DNA of 64,000 nt from Tomocerus qinae (lineage: Eukaryota > Arthropoda > Collembola > Entomobryomorpha > Tomoceridae): NCBI GenBank assembly GCA_020055645.1, contig CM034546.1, positions 89,404,001 through 89,468,000 of the forward strand, in the 5' to 3' direction. Below are positions 12,299 through 23,260 of this stretch, in pieces. Position numbers and translations under genes: made by a program. Each line of letters begins with the position of its first letter. Positions within the stretch are counted from its first letter, which is position 1. The notes under the pieces were generated by a model that was not told the origin of the DNA, searched no databases, and was given only the letters and a program-made list of their open reading frames with translations.

Positions 12299-13386
12299 TA
12301 CATGCAGTGGTCAAAAAATGTTAAATGTTTTTCTACTCGGACCAATTTCATCATGATTTAAGACAATTTTCTGTTAATCCTGACGTTGGGGCATTTTATT
12401 TTTAGTCCACCGTAGTAATATATGTATTTCCGAGATTTTCCGAAAATGGAAATTGTTGGAACCTGAAACTTAATCCCAAAAAAGGAGAAAGACGACATAT
12501 ATTTTTAAAGAAAAGATAATCTTTTAGTAGAATCTTCAAACAAACCTATGTACGATAATCAAAAACTTGCCCGAGGAGCGAGAAATTTTAAAAAAAATCT
12601 AAAATCGTATTAGACGCCATTTTTATTTGCATTTTTAAATTTTATAAAAATGACCAACTTACTACGGAACAAAAAGATTTCAAATGGGTTCATACGTAGG
12701 GTTTCAACAAAAGTTTTTCGTTCTCTATCACGAAACCATAAAAAGGATACTGTCAAAATAAGAGAGCCTCGGATCCATTGAAAAACCGAACAGCTTGGAA
12801 GACCTGTTACAGAAGAAAAGTTGTTGCTGTTTTGAACGGTTGGTATGCCGGCATTTTTGTAACAAGAGTAACAACTGTCATTTTACTTTGAAAAGGAACC
12901 TATATGAGTGTTCGAATTAACATTATGATTAAATAGCCTGTCACCATGGCTATTTTGTAAAATTTCAGTGTTTCGAAATTAAAAGAATAGGGGATAAGTT
13001 GGGATTAAGACTACTATGTGGGAGTTTACAATCTGTCTGTCTGTCCATTTTTCTGTAAACAATGCTTACTAAGAATAGTATTATTTTGATTGAGAAAAGA
13101 TTAAGATAAGCATCCAAAGTATTTCAAATCTGGTGGTCAAAAGCACTGTTTAGTTTGAAAATCAGCGAAATCAGACATCCTCCCTATGCCTTGTCTTTTG
13201 TCTAGGGAGGATTAGAAGATCAAAATAGATGTAGATTGTAAATGTAACCCTGTACCGAGCAGGTTTCCTTTCCCAGTGAGGTTCAAACTGGATACCCCAC
13301 AAACCTAATTTAGTTTATCACAATATAACCTAACCATAGAATAGGGCGGCTGCATACTTTATTAATTTTAGCTTTAAACCCCAGAT

Positions 13387-13537
13387 AAAGTGTCACTTCC
13401 TTTTCACTTCCTCCGCAAAGGATCATGCATAAATAAAACAAATGCGTTGCCCCAGGTGAAGAGATTTTGAATTTTATGCAAAATTAGTAACTGAATAGTC
13501 CTCTTTTCAGGAGGAAGTGAAAAGGAAGTGACACTTT
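13387..13537. repeat. Perfect 28-bp inverted repeat enclosing 95 bp
   Basis: Positions 13387-13414 and 13510-13537 are exact reverse complements (AAAGTGTCACTTCCTTTTCA and onward). They sit inside the loop of the larger palindromic element. Perfect arms inside diverged surroundings suggest a later insertion, or selection or conversion keeping the arms alike. A similar GGGGAAGTGAAAAGG string occurs once at about 4036. Confidence 0.75.
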
Positions 13538-14279
13538 AAATAGGGTCTTAGTCCTTTTCCGGCAGACAGAAAGCAAAACAGGCTACTGTCGTACTGTTAA
13601 CTGCCAGGGTCTACACAGTTTTTCTAAGTTACGTTGAACCAGGCTGCAGACAAAGAGTAAAACAGGAGCTCGTCACTTGAACGACTTGAAGTAACAGGAG
13701 CTGTCACTGTCATAGTAACATTTTTGAAAATCGTGAGCTAGAGCCTGATTTGATTGAAAGTACACTTTTAGATCATGTATCTAAAGGACTAGAGATGTTA
13801 CATCTAAAGATGTTTGCGATCTAATGACTTAACTTCCGCTACTTTTTTACATCCGTTTGAACAATATTTATAATATTTTGGTTTCTAATTTTACTGGGAA
13901 ATATAGGGGAAACTCCCCCGGGGGAAACCCTGGCTATTTCCCATAGATACAAATTAATATACAATTTCGAAAACTCATGTAGGTTCTTTTTCAAAGTAAA
14001 ATCTCAACTGACCTTGGTCTTCCAGGCGGCCTTACATTTTCAATGGACCCGAGCCGAGGCTTTCCAATTATGGCCTTATCCTTTTTATGGTTTCCTGATG
14101 GGAAACGAAAAACTTTTACTGAAACTCTTGTTTTTAACAGTCGAAATTTTAAGATTTTTTACGTATGAATCCCATATGAAATCTTTTTGTTCCCTAGTAA
14201 GGTAGTCATTTTTATAAAATTTTAAAATGCAAATAAAAAAGGGGAAATACGATTTTCAATTTTTTAATTTCTCGCTTCT

Positions 14280-14552
14280 CTCACGGCAGTGTTCCATTTT
14301 AGCCGGCTAAAAATGATTTTGACCAGCCAGCCGGCTAAATTGGCTGAAATGGCTAGTGGCCAAAATGGCCAAAAATCATGGGTGTTCAAATTTCCCTCCA
14401 AATCAAAGATGATTTTCTCAGTTCACAGAGCCCCATTTGACTATTTTTGGCCATTTTAGCCACTGGCTAAGAAGAATTTCAACCAGCCGGCCTGCCATTT
14501 TAGCCAGCCATTTTAACCAACCAGCCGGCTGGTCATCGAACACTGCTCACGG
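14280..14552. mobile_element. 259-bp hAT-like MITE (CAGTGTTC ends) inserted in the palindrome arm
   Basis: The element 14287-14545 begins CAGTGTTC and ends GAACACTG, has inverted GC-rich arms built of AGCCGGCTAAAATGGC-type units, and is flanked by CTCACGG on both sides (14280-14286 and 14546-14552). The flank matches 8 bp with one mismatch if shifted one base. The opposite arm of the host palindrome carries the uninterrupted equivalent near 12570-12590, in effect the empty site. No coding capacity. Confidence 0.8.
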
Positions 14553-16179
14553 GCAAGTTTTTGATTATCGTACTTGAGTTTATTTAAAGCTTCTACTAAA
14601 CGATAAAGGATTTTTTCTTTAAAAGAAATTTCATTCAATCGGTTAAGTAATCTCTGAGTTATTGAAATATTTGTAAAAATTTCACATGTTTGGCGGACAC
14701 ACTGTATATGTTAACGGTAATAAGTAAATTCAGGCATTAAGCTTAATGCATCTAGGCATTAAGTGTAATTTTGAAACATTTTAGTTTTTCGTACTTAAAA
14801 TTTGAAAAAACATTTATATACCATTATTTCGTACTTGTATGTGAATAAGAACAATTTTAGAAGTCCAAAAAGGTAAAGATGTTTACTGTGTCATGAATAA
14901 GGAGCGAGTTATAGACCTTAAAACTTTTGCCTAAAAACCACTAGAACTTCTCAAGTCTTTGTCGCACGCTATTCATATGCGACATTTTGAACTCCTTATA
15001 ATGTCCTTATTTAGAAAGAAGAATATAATTAATTGGACTATATCAATGGTCTTCTAAATTTTAAATACTAAAAACTAGAATTTTTCAAAAATAAAATTAA
15101 TTTTTTCCTTCAAATTGTTTTCTTGTAAAATCATAAGCTATCAAAAGACCTAAATGATTTCACTAAACAATGTCATGTTTTTTTGCATTTACTAATCTCT
15201 AATAATTTCTGTCTACTATCTATATTATAATAATATATCCTATATCTGTCTGGTAGCGACATAGATAGATATGGTGACAGCTTTATTAAGAGATTAACCT
15301 TTAAATTGAGAGATTCCTGTGAATAACAACTTATCATAATTTCCGAATTGGGAATCAAATTGTAGTCATAGAAAATAAACAAGGTTTCTCCAATGGGAAA
15401 ATTTAGAAAAAATAATTTGCTATTCCCCAGCGGAAAAATGATGGTTTTAGTTTCAAGTATTATTTAATGGGAATTAGTGAAATATATTTATCAGCGCCTC
15501 GACGGGCCTGTAATTTGTTTTCGCGTCGGTCACCTGGCACTCAAAAAGGCTAGCTGGAAGGTAAAAAAGTATTTTAGACGGATAAAATGGGCCACTTATA
15601 GGCAGGCAGTTTGGTGACAAGCCGGTTGCTTTAAACCTTGGTTAGCCAGTGGGTGAAATAGTTGAATATTCGACCTAAAATAATCACCCTTCATTGAACA
15701 ACAGTTCAAAACTATAATAATATTTTACGATTTGTTACATTTTAGTCGGCCGACAATTTAAAGGACATATGGGTAATTCGTACCATGTCTAAGATTCATC
15801 TACTGTCTTTTCCTTCTCTCATTACAGCCAAAAAATAACCCCATTTTTGGAGTCAAAAATGTCTTTGTTCAATGGTTAAAACAATTCACCCGGGGCTAAT
15901 ATGACGCCAAAAAAGAAATTAAAGGCTCGCTTTTTAAAAAATAATCGAACATTGAGGGAATGATAAAAGATATTTCTACCTTTTTGCATTTTTAAATCTA
16001 ATTAACTCAAAAAGTATTTGTAGAATTTTTTATAGTCCTTTCTAAGGCTAAGATAGATTTGCAAATATTTGTTTGTTTGAAAATTGTTAATTTCATTTTC
16101 AGTCTGACATAATTGGAATATTATTTGGATGACAACATTTTGAGATTTTGGGACATGTTTTGAGTACCAAATTTTTTGT

Positions 16180-16400
16180 GTGGCAGCATTTTCTGGGATT
16201 TTGGAATATTTTTTGAGTGTCAACATTTTCTGGGATTTTGGAATATTTTTTGAGTGTCAACGTTTTTTGGGATTTTGGAATATTTTATTGAGTATCAACG
16301 TTTTTTGGGATTTTGGAATGTTTTTTGAGTGTCAAAATTTTCTGGGATTTTGTAATATTTTCTCAACAACAAAACTTTCTGGAATTTCAGAATGTTTTTC
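16180..16400. repeat. Minisatellite of about 37-bp units, about 6 copies
   Basis: Units contain TTTCTGGGATTTTGGAATAT followed by TTTTGAGTGTCAAC. The GGG landmark recurs at 16195, 16232, 16269, 16307 and 16344, giving spacings of 37, 37, 38 and 37 bp, with decayed units on both sides. An open frame runs through it only because the repeat lacks stops in that register; it is not a gene. Confidence 0.85.
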
Positions 16401-16729
16401 GATATTCATATCTACTAGAATTTAGAATAATATTATTTTAATATCAGCAATGTCTCGGCTCGGATTAAAAATATTTTTTCAGCTACTTAAAGTATATTTT
16501 TCTGTGACAACCCTTTCTGGGATTTGAATCCCAGAATCTTCTGGGATTGACTTCTAGTTAAAAGAAAATGTTAGCACCAAAAATATTTCTAAGCTTTTGG
16601 TAAAAATACCAAGAATGTTCTATTCTGTTTCTAGTCTCCAGCCTGCTACCTACTCCCTACTTCCCATTGATCGCATGTGTCCTAATAATTCACAAAATAA
16701 CTTTCAAAAAATTAGATAATGCATTTCAA

Positions 16730-16964
16730 GGGCTGAATTTAAACGGCGGTATCACGTTGCTGGTTACCGCGCCGGCTCCCATTTTTGCCATTCATCTCTT
16801 ACCACCGGTGACATTTGATGTAAGGGTGGAGTTTGGGCAAAATTTTCATTAGGTTAGGTAAGTAGGTTGCATGTGTTACCCGTTTTGCATGTTTTGCCGG
16901 TGGTAAAAGATGAATTGGCAACAATGGTGACCGGCAACGAGGCAACGCTGCCTAAATTCAGCCC
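16730..16964. mobile_element. Inverted-repeat element with GGGCTGAATTTA ends
   Basis: The left end GGGCTGAATTTAAACGGCGG and the right end CTAAATTCAGCCC are inverted copies. The arms continue inward for about 80 bp (GTTGCTGGT, CCATTCATCTCTTACCACCGG against its complement near 16890-16915). The terminal motif is shared with the inner module of the foldback element at 11.5-12.3 kb, so the two belong to related families. No coding capacity. Confidence 0.65.
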
Positions 16965-17216
16965 ATTCGAAGTTCTGTTGGTTTTTTTCCCCAAGTTTGG
17001 ATTTTCTCCATTTCGAAACACTGGAATTTTCAAATTTTCCCTTGACTACGTAACAATTAGTTATTTATTGATTTCAGAAATTATGATAAGTTGTTATTCA
17101 CAGACAGAATTCAATTATTCTTGGTATTTTGTAGTGAAACAAGTATATAAGTGTGCGTTGCATGATTGTAGACTACCACTTATTGATTTGATTTGGCTTT
17201 AAATTTTAACACGTTT

Positions 17217-17480
17217 ATAGGCGTCAAGGCTGTATTGAGGGGGGGGCATTGGGGGCAAATGCCCCCCCCGAAATCCAAGAAAAAGGGAAATTTTTTCTCG
17301 AAATACCAAAAAATTTCGCGCTTCGCGCAATTTTATGTGATTTTTAGGTTATTTTTGCCTCAATTTAGGCAAAATAAGCCAAAATTTTTCGCGCTTCGCG
17401 CGAATATGCCTAATATATTTTGTCCTATGATATCATTGCCCCCTCCGAAATCGACTTCTAAATACGGTACTGATAGGCGT
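17217..17480. mobile_element. hAT-like MITE with internal G/C tracts and a perfect 8-bp target duplication
   Basis: The element 17225-17472 (248 bp) is flanked by ATAGGCGT on both sides (17217-17224 and 17473-17480). Termini are CAAGGCTGTATT and, reverse-complemented, CAGTACCGTATT. Inside are a run of eight G and a run of eight C close to the left end and two copies of TTTCGCGCTTCGCGC. It has no coding capacity, and an inverted truncated copy lies at about 2661-2808. The perfect duplication indicates a relatively young insertion. Confidence 0.88.
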
Positions 17481-17970
17481 TATGCGTTATTGAATTGCCG
17501 TATTCTGGAAAAATGTTCTAAAGCTGGGGCCAATAACAATGTTCTTAACTAATGCCCGTTGAATAGAAAGAATCTGCATTATAATATTTCTAATCTATTT
17601 GGTATTTTGTAATAGAGCTGGAACTTTTTATTTCATAGTTTCGCCCTCTAGATTCTTTGAGCTGGTTTATTCATTGGTAAAATTCAATAGCAGTACTAAG
17701 GGCCCAACTATACTGGGGGCCACTAGTACATATATATTATATAATATAATGAAAAATTTGTCAAATCCAGCCTGCCCTGTACCCAGAGTACTACTATACT
17801 GGAATACATTTAAAATGCACCACACGAAACGAAAATGAACATCATTGTGAAAGATAAGCATAAAAAGTAATTTTCATCGTGGATTTCAAAATATTTAAAG
17901 ATCTTCAGACATGGTACATCAAAATGTGTAATATGGTAATACACACACATACACACAGGATCATGAATAA
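17481..17970. other. Spacer between a MITE and the BEL/Pao element
   Basis: I see no gene or recognisable element in this stretch, only a short CA-rich tract near 17940-17960. Confidence 0.4.
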
Positions 17971-18462
17971 TGATGTGACATTGACATCAATAGCTCAATT
18001 CAGAAGACCGTAATAAATACATTTAAAATAAAATCATAAAAATAACGGAAGCTCTTCCGTCTTGTCCAAGTATCTACCCGATGCAAAGCAAGACCCAATG
18101 AAAGAACAAGTTCAAACTCTAGGACAGTGTGCAAAATAATGAAGAAAATCGAATCCTTTGGCAAAATTACGCACAATTATAACTTTATTTCAACAACGAG
18201 TCAAACCACAATTACAACGACTCTAGAATAAAAACTGTACGTAAAAACTAGTACCAATAACCAAAAAAGAGTCGATTAAAATATAAGATCGACTTTAGCA
18301 CACGGCTTTCAGAAGCGGACTGACTGGACTGACGCGTCTCTCTCTTCTCTTAATACACAAAAATGTAACGGACAAACAAAATGGCGCACGATACCAAATA
18401 CAAATGAGTCACACAGAACTCTATGCTTACAGCCCAGTTATACTCTATGACAAAACACAACA
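17971..18462 (-). repeat. 3' LTR of the BEL/Pao element
   Basis: The 5' boundary (TG at 18462-18461) follows a polypurine-like tract at about 18463-18473. The 3' boundary is placed near a CA dinucleotide at about 17971-17975 and is uncertain because no second LTR is available for comparison. It contains the AATAAA at 18184-18189 and an ACGGAAGAGCTTCCGT palindrome near 18046. Confidence 0.5.
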
Positions 18463-18612
18463 CTCCCACCTTGAGTTACCACCCAAGGGGAACTCAAAAA
18501 CATAGAAACTTAATTCAATTACATAGAGCAAATGCAAACATCAACATAAATCATGTAATATAAAAAATCAATGAATTCCAAATTAAAGCATTTCATTAAT
18601 ATAACACAAAAT

Positions 18613-19551
18613 TCAATGAATTCCAAGTCGCTCTGGCTGCTTCACATTCCGGCCAAAACGAGTCACTAGCTTCTTCTCAACCAACTCAACTCTCTCATCC
18701 CCAGTGACTTCCAAAGGGTACAAGCGCTGTAACGGACGAATCAATTCTCCAGAAGAAGTCTTCACACGAGCCACTCTCACGTGACCATCTTTCCCCGGAT
18801 ACAAGCATAAAATCTTGCCCAGAGGCCAATCCAATCTCTTTTCATTGTCGCTCCCAATGTAGACGACATCTCCAACTTGCAACGACTGTCTCTCCTTAGA
18901 AACAGGTCCACGATGCACGAGTTGGCTTAAATATTCTTGACGGAAACGACGCCGTAAATCCTCCCTCACCTTCTGACGAAACCGACATCTTCTATTCAAA
19001 CCCGCCGCATCCAATTCATCAAGATCTGGTACTCCGTTTTCTTGAACATCTTGCAAAAACATCAACGGAGTGAGCGGCACCAGATCCTCCGGGTCTTCGG
19101 ACATATACGTCAAGGGACGAGAATTAACCACGTTCTCACAATCACAAATCACCGTCAATAGTTCTTCGTAATCTAGAGAGGCCTTTCCTAGAACTTTACG
19201 CAGAACAGATTTCAATAAACCGATCAGACGCTCCCACCAGCCTCCGTACCAAGCCCCAGACGGAGGACTGAAACGCCATTCGATTCTTTGAGCGGTAGAA
19301 ACACATTTAATCTTCTCCCAATCCAAACTCTTGAAAGAATTTTCCGCTCCAACAAAATTAGTACCATTATCCGAGTACATAATGGAAGGTCTTCCTCTTC
19401 GAGCCACAAATCTTCGAAGGGACTGCAAAAACGCTTCCGTAGACAATGACGTGATCAACTCAAGATGTACTGCTCTATAAATAGCACAAGTGAACAGTAC
19501 AATCCACGTCTTCTTACCCCCTTTCAGAAACAGGGGACCCGCTAAGTCAAC
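18613..19551 (-). pseudogene. BEL/Pao pol, downstream part: integrase core and C-terminal domain, cut off by a stop
   Basis: This continues the frame of the upstream pol segment after a single in-frame stop at 19552-19554. It encodes the integrase catalytic core: the first Asp region directly after the break, then YSDNGTNF with the second Asp, then GGWWERLIGLLK with the catalytic Glu. A C-terminal domain typical of BEL integrases follows (VGDVVYIGSDNEKRLDWPLG, then RPLQRLYPLE). A separate translation start after the break would lose the beginning of the core. No frameshift is seen, so decay is recent or slight. Confidence 0.93.
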
Positions 19552-22500
19552 TCAAGTGACATAAAAGACGCGGGCATCCATAACTCTTGCTTTAGGTAAA
19601 CCAGCAGGAACAGGAACCACATTCTTAGCTTTGAATCTTCGGCAGACAAGACAACCTAGAATAACTTCTCTAACGGTTTTTCTGCACTTAGTAATCCAAA
19701 ACTTTTCTCTCAGAGCCGACATTACGACTTGCGTTCCTCCATGACACAGTTCCTCATGTTTACTTTGTATCAGCATCTTAACAATTTTATGTTGAGAAGG
19801 GAGAACAATAGGAGTCCGAAAGCTAGCGATATCATCTCTCCAGAAAATCTTACTTTTGATACGCCATACTCCATCCCTCTCTTCCGGAAAAGCTTGCAAT
19901 TTTCTAAGAATTGGGTCATTCTTCTTAAATGATTCTTGCTGCACAAGGCCAAGTACCAATATTTCAGCAGCTTCCAATTCAAATACCGACAAGGACTCAA
20001 CTTCTTGAGTTTCGGCGAAAACCAAGTTTCCAGTCAATCTTTTCTTTATATTCCTAGTGAAGCGCAGCATCCAAGCAACAATACGAAGAATATATTGATA
20101 ATTGTTGGACAATCCAGACAGCCACGTAGTATCCACAGATGCTCCTCTGGTCGCCAACACGCTTATCACCCTTTTCTTTCGTTCTTCGTTCACTACAGCT
20201 TCATCGTAGGTATCTTCACTAAGGGGCCAATCCTCCTTAGCACATCTTAGCCATGTGGGACCCTCCCACCATTTCGACTGAATCAACTGTTCAGCACTAC
20301 AGCCTCTTGAAGGCAAATCAGCGGGGTTTAAAACTCCTGGGACGTGATTCCAACTGTTAACGTCACTTAGGCTTCTAATTTCCGCAACACGATTTCCGAC
20401 GAAAGTTGCCCAAGTTTCGTCTCTCTTTATCCAATAAAGGGCATTCATGGAGTCTGTCCAATAATAAAACGGTACATCACCGAGACCAAGATCCTTCTTC
20501 ACAGTACTTGCTAGTCTTGATCCAATCAGACATCCCAATAATTCCAAACGAGGTATAGTAACCCTCTTAATCGGCGCAACTCGGGATTTAGCTTGCAAAA
20601 GATGGACAAACACTTTGCCATCCACTTCCATCCGAACAAAAACGCAAGCTGCATAGGCTGCCATACTAGCATCGCAAAATGTATGAACAGACCAACCACT
20701 TCTACACTTAGAATATCCCCCGAGCCACCTAGGAATTTTCAAATCTTTAATTTTGCTCAACTGTAGCCACCATGTAGAAAACTTCAGGCCAACAGCTTCC
20801 GGGAGCACATCATCCCATCCAGTCTTTGAACCCCATAACTCTTGCAACATCAATTTTGGACTCAACATCAGCGGAGCAGTGAATCCAATTGGGTCAAATA
20901 CCTGGTGGGCAGCCGACAGGATTTTCCTTTTCGTCAATCTTTCTTCCTGATCAGCACAAAATTTTCTCAAATCGCATCTTAGCGTATCATCAGAGAGGTC
21001 CCACAACAATCCAAGAACAGAAACCTCCCCTGTCTTCTTAACTGGTATTCCACCAGGCAGCACACTTTGATAGGCTGGTTGATCTTCCTCCAATCCGCCG
21101 GACTTACATACCCATTCGCGGAGATCAAACTTAGCATCAGCCATCAACTTAACGGATTCAAGCATAAACTTACTAACTTCTCGCTCGTCTTCAAAACTTG
21201 CAACGCAATTGTCCACATATAGAGACTCCATCAACTTTTCAGCGGTTGCTCGACGAGACGCATCAGCTTGATCCAAAACAAACTTTAAAGTAGCACCTAA
21301 CAAAAAAGGACTACATGACAATCCAAAGACAACTCTCTTGTGCCTATAAACTTTGATTGTCTGGCTATCACTTTCAAGCCACAAAAAACGTAAGCAATCT
21401 CTATCCTCTGGTCTAACACTGATCATGAGGAATGCTTTCCGTATATCTGAGAGGACACCAAACTTATCCATCCTGAATCTTGACAACACAGCAGGAATGA
21501 GTTCCAGTAAATTCGGGCCTTTCTCCAAACAATCGTTGAGCGATGGAGAACCTTTCTCACGAGCGGACGCATCAACAACAGGCCGCACCTTCGTGGTTTC
21601 ACTGAAAGGCTTCACTACAGCTCTATGAGGAAGATAATGACCATAATCTTCTATTTCTGCATCACTAACAACTTCGATTATGCCTTCTCCCTCCCAATCT
21701 TCAAGAATACTTTGGTATTCTTTCTTACATTCCGGACTGAGCTTCTTGAGCATGGATGCAAGTCTTCGCTCAGCCAACAGTTTGTTCTCCTTCAACGGCT
21801 GATGACCCTCAATCCAAGGTAGGGCAACTTCATAGTGTCCAAAATCATCCACTTTCACCGTCTTGAGAAAATAATCCAACGCACTCTGTTGACATTCAGC
21901 TTTACACATTTGCTCAGCAGGATCCCGTATCCCTAACGTATCCAAATTCCATAGCTCACTCAAGTCCGCACATTTCACAAATAAAGAACTCGAAAATAAA
22001 ACATTATTCTTCGAGGGCTGAGAATCTGACCGTTTGATCTGTCCAGTGACGGTACATCCAAGCTTATATTCTACAGCCAATAAACCATTGCTAATTCGGT
22101 GTTGTCTGCCAGTAACCAACTTTCCAAATAAATCAGCACCGATTAGCAACTGGATCTCTTGCGGACACTCAGCAGCATCCGCCCAAACAATATTATTGTC
22201 TCGTAACTCATCCAACCAAGGTCCTTTCTTGACACGCGGGAGATCACCACAAATAGTTGACTCACTTAAGGCTTTGAACCGGCATACATAATTTCTGTCC
22301 ACACTACTTACACGCAACTCATATTGCTGGTGGACCTTAGTTCCGGATTCTCCACCTCCAAACAATCCATGATTGAGTCGAACTTCTCCTACATCTTGGT
22401 ATCCGAGACTTTTCGCCAGATTGTTGACCACGTAGGTTCGTTGAGCTCCAGTATCCACAATAGCTCGCACCAATTGTTCTTTTCCATTTCCAAGAACACG

Positions 22501-22917
22501 AACAACTAACGTTTGTAAGGCCACATCAGAACAGCACACAAAACTGGCTAAATTTTCATCTTTCTTTTCACTACACACGGCAGTATCACCATTCTTCGAC
22601 TGGCTGCGATGACATGGTAGATCAGGGCACATGACCGCATAATGTTTGAGAAAACACACTGGACAATTGATTTTCTCTTTACAGTGTTTTGAGATGTGAT
22701 TCTTCTTCAAACAAGAATAACATGCCTTCTTCTCCAAAACACACTTTTTCTTGTCATCCAAGGTCATATTCTTCGCTTGGAAACACTTGTAACTCAAATG
22801 TGGCTTATCACAAAAAATACAATTGAGGATTTTCGATTTTCCAGAATTTTGGTTACCCGTGAAAAGGCCAGCAGCAGTGGGGACATCTCTATCATTATTA
22901 AGGGAAAAGACCCCAGA
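19552..22917 (-). pseudogene. BEL/Pao gag C-terminus and pol: zinc knuckles, protease, reverse transcriptase, RNase H, integrase zinc domain
   Basis: The frame is open from 22917 to the stop at 19552 and has no natural start because its gag amino-terminal part is missing. In order it shows three gag zinc knuckles of CX2CX3-4HX4C form, an aspartic protease with DTGAQ, and a reverse transcriptase whose catalytic box reads YVDN, where most retroelements have YVDD. RNase H follows with FCDAS, PRLELLG and WTDSMNALYWI. Last is an HHCC integrase zinc domain (HEELCHGG, then CLVC). The order protease-RT-RNase H-integrase is that of BEL/Pao. It ends with an in-frame TGA before the integrase core. Confidence 0.95.
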
Positions 22918-23260
22918 CTAGAATTAATGTAGATCCTTTGACAGCAGCAATTGCAACTTGTTCCAATAATTAAACAGTTGCAACTAGTTGGTACAAGTTG
23001 AATCTTTTATAAAATGCTTCGAGAAAAGTGGGCATTGTTCCAACAAATAATCGTATTACTTCAAAAGAGAATAAATTAATAAAATCGTATCGCAAGTTTA
23101 TAAAATAAACTTTATTTTGGATCAATATTTTTGAAATTAAATTGCAGCATGCAGCCTACTTAAATAGGAAGTTTACTCCACATTTATGGACACTACTATG
23201 TGCTTCAGTATTATAAAATTCATAGAAAAATTAATGTTATATCTTGTCATATATTAATGT

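Larger units (their letters stand above)
12305..14704. mobile_element. 2.4-kb palindromic DNA element with about 450-500-bp arms
   Basis: The left arm (12305 to about 12815) and right arm (about 13995-14704) are diverged inverted copies. Matching blocks in order from outside in: CAGTG...TC ends, AGATAATC/TTTAGTAGAA, GATAATCAAAAACTTGCCC, the ATTTGCATTTTTAAATTTTATAAAA-like tract, ACCATAAAAAGGAT, and GAGCCTCGG...CCATTGAAAA...GGAAGACC. The right arm is longer because of a separate 259-bp insertion (14287-14545). The centre contains another small inverted repeat (13387-13537). No transposase frame was found. Superfamily is uncertain; CAGTG termini occur in several groups. Confidence 0.7.
14705..17216. 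other. Intergenic, degenerate repeats and a minisatellite
   Basis: No gene is supported. A block at about 15315-15410 (containing TGTGAATAACAACTTATCAT) is inverted at about 17025-17125, suggesting the two ends of an older interrupted element. Between them lie a relative of the 8.5-kb repeat (15494-15850), a 37-bp minisatellite (about 16180-16400) and an inverted-repeat element (16730-16964). Confidence 0.55.
17971..22920 (-). mobile_element. 5'-truncated BEL/Pao LTR retrotransposon
   Basis: Read on the minus strand, the element keeps the end of gag, a full pol region and one 3' LTR. The LTR begins at about 18462 with TGTTGTGTTTTG, directly after a purine-rich AAGGTGGGAG tract, and runs left to about 17971; its left limit is approximate. 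An AATAAA signal lies inside it at 18184-18189. No second LTR, primer-binding site or gag amino-terminal region is found to the right of 22920, where the frame meets a stop and similarity ends. The copy is therefore 5'-deleted and has one in-frame stop in pol. It cannot move on its own. Confidence 0.9.

Noticed and set aside
21150-21240. YVDN in the reverse transcriptase treated as an inactivating mutation
   Set aside because: The surrounding domain is otherwise undamaged, and I believe Asn occurs at this position in some BEL-type elements, so I do not count it as damage without an alignment.
19729-22509. Multiple plus-strand frames of 60-100 codons
   Set aside because: All are antisense shadows of the BEL/Pao pol frame.
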